DNA from: Hyphomicrobiales bacterium
GTDB taxonomy: Bacteria; Pseudomonadota; Alphaproteobacteria; Rhizobiales; Xanthobacteraceae
Assembly: GCA_003135415.1 (NCBI GenBank)
Contig: PLBP01000017.1
Span: 1-64,000 of the forward strand
Length of the DNA: 64,000 bases
Direction: 5' to 3'
Below the pieces are notes generated by a model. The model did no database searches and had not been told where the DNA came from. It was given only the letters and a program-made list of their open reading frames with translations. Shown here in pieces: positions 63,078 to 64,000 of this stretch (its first letter is position 1; the number at the start of each line of letters is the position of its first letter). Made by a program: the position numbers and the translations under genes.

Positions 63078-64000
63078 TTATCCTCGTAAGTTCCAATCAC
63101 CGGAACGAACAACACTGGTCAAACTGTCATAGTTTGTGGAATCTGACATGGAAGTAGCAGACAGAACGCGATCTCTGCCTTCAGTCTTGGCCTTATAGAG
63201 AGCCACATCAGCCCGTCTGAGCAGATAGTCAATCTGATCGCCCGACTGCCATTGGCTCACACCAAAACTGCAGGTTACAGATATCGTTTCCGAATCTCGT
63301 CGGAATTTTAGGTTCCGCACCCTGGTCCGCATGCTTTCGGCAATTTCCACAGCGTTATAAAGCTGCGCATTGTCGAGAAGCACCGCGAATTCTTCGCCAC
63401 CCAAACGACCAATGGTTGAACCCTCCTCGGAAATCTCGTGTGCGATCGCGACCAAAACATCATCGCCGAATCCATGACCATAAGAATCATTAATGCGCTT
63501 AAAATGATCAACATCCAGCATTACAGCGGAAAAAAAGTTGCCCGCATCTGCACGCTCGCACATTTCTCGAGCATTGGCAAAAAACGCCCGGCGGTTCAAT
63601 ACACCCGTAAGTGAATCCGTCGTGGCGTTTCGTTGCAATTCACGCTGCATGGAGACAACACGATCCGCCGCCCTGAGCCGTGCCGCAAGTTCCTCTGCGA
63701 CAGGCGGCTTGCGGATAAAATCGTCCGCGCCGCCATCGAGCGCTTTGACCAGATTGTTCCGATCTTCGGTTGACGACATCAAAATAATGTAAAGCGGACG
63801 GCCAGATTTAGCGATCAGTCGCGTTTCCCAGCATAACTCTGGTCCAGTCATTGATAGAAGTTGAGAGCTTGCGATCAGCACGTCAACGAATTGATTGGAC
63901 TTAATATAATCCAGAGCCTCGATACCATCCCTGAAAGATCGAACTTCATGATTATGCGATTCAAGTATGGCGGTGAGACACTTCGCTACCGTGCGACTTG
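63078..64000 (-). CDS. PleD-like receiver-GGDEF diguanylate cyclase (5' end outside window)
   Basis: The frame is open to the window edge, giving 307 C-terminal residues. It begins in a receiver domain (SRTVAKCLTAILESHNHEVR, then ILMSSTEDRNNLVKALDGGADDFIRKP with the conserved Lys). At the place of the phospho-acceptor the sequence reads FVDVLIASSQLLSMTGPEL, with Ser where Asp is expected. A GGDEF domain follows: TTDSLTGVLNRRAFF, LDVDHFKRINDSYGHGFGDD and the active loop RLGGEEFAVLL. It should make cyclic di-GMP. The receiver may be inactive or act only in dimerisation, or a second receiver may lie upstream outside the window. Confidence 0.9.
   Translation of the reverse strand, partial: SRTVAKCLTAILESHNHEVRSFRDGIEALDYIKSNQFVDVLIASSQLLSMTGPELCWETRLIAKSGRPLYIILMSSTEDRNNLVKALDGGADDFIRKPPVAEELAARLRAADRVVSMQRELQRNATTDSLTGVLNRRAFFANAREMCERADAGNFFSAVMLDVDHFKRINDSYGHGFGDDVLVAIAHEISEEGSTIGRLGGEEFAVLLDNAQLYNAVEIAESMRTRVRNLKFRRDSETISVTCSFGVSQWQSGDQIDYLLRRADVALYKAKTEGRDRVLSATSMSDSTNYDSLTSVVRSGDWNLRG

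Overview
The window is high-GC alphaproteobacterial chromosome, most likely from the Hyphomicrobiales (Bradyrhizobium / Xanthobacteraceae side). Support comes from a CckA-type hybrid kinase next to flagellar genes, a DUF1476 F1-ATPase inhibitor, a purS-purQ-purL set followed by bolA and a CGFS glutaredoxin, a RecA with the rhizobial N-terminus, a FixJ-type regulator, a liv transporter with a small membrane protein at its end, and an interspersed GATCATGC-ended palindromic repeat typical of this order. No rRNA, tRNA, CRISPR array or complete mobile element was recognised.

Layout. 1-0.6 kb: 3' end of groEL. 0.6-7.5 kb: a PanE-like reductase, a DUF72 protein carrying an in-frame palindromic insertion, an ABC-2 efflux operon (permease, ATPase, HlyD adaptor) with a TetR repressor and its operator, and an MFS transporter. 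7.6-10.7 kb: molybdenum-hydroxylase accessory genes (coxG-like, two XdhC-family proteins, a MoeA/MobA-like fusion) with no structural enzyme in view. 10.8-15.4 kb: protocatechuate branch (pcaB-pcaD-pcaC), an AraC/PobR-like regulator and a TctC-type binding protein. 15.6-21.1 kb: liv branched-chain amino-acid (or aromatic-acid) ABC transporter. 21.1-31.5 kb: CcdA, P1 peptidase, BASS-type transporter, rpe, then purine biosynthesis (purB, purC, purS, purQ, purL) with bolA and grxD. 31.5-41 kb: housekeeping (rpsD, murI, a trmJ fused to a DUF559 domain, icd, a cyclic-nucleotide-gated K+ channel, alaS, recA).

41-46.3 kb is an accessory island of small genes. It has several short secreted cysteine-containing peptides, each with its own strong ribosome-binding site and hairpin terminator, fragments of an IS1-like transposase tail joined to a small GF-x-T/W domain, duplicated and partly broken copies of that domain, and a cold-shock gene at the edge. 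46.7-51.8 kb holds cckA and a decayed flagellar locus: flgB and fliO look intact, flhB survives only as a C-terminal fragment with a stop codon, and fliP is broken by two frameshifts and an internal deletion. The genes expected between flgB and flhB are gone.

51.9-55.4 kb is a three-gene glycan operon (GT39, GT2, galE). 55.5-57.4 kb is a sensor kinase / FixJ-type regulator pair. The end of the window has a large porin, a small secreted cysteine protein, an anchored unknown protein, a lipoprotein, a trypsin-like protease and the 3' part of a PleD-like diguanylate cyclase whose receiver appears to lack its phosphorylatable aspartate.

The most unusual observations are the 48-bp palindromic insertion with an 8-bp target duplication that adds 16 residues to the DUF72 protein, the repeat family that begins at or inside stop codons at four places, the decayed flagellar export locus, the TrmJ-DUF559 fusion, the internal TM duplication in LivM and the small secreted-peptide island.
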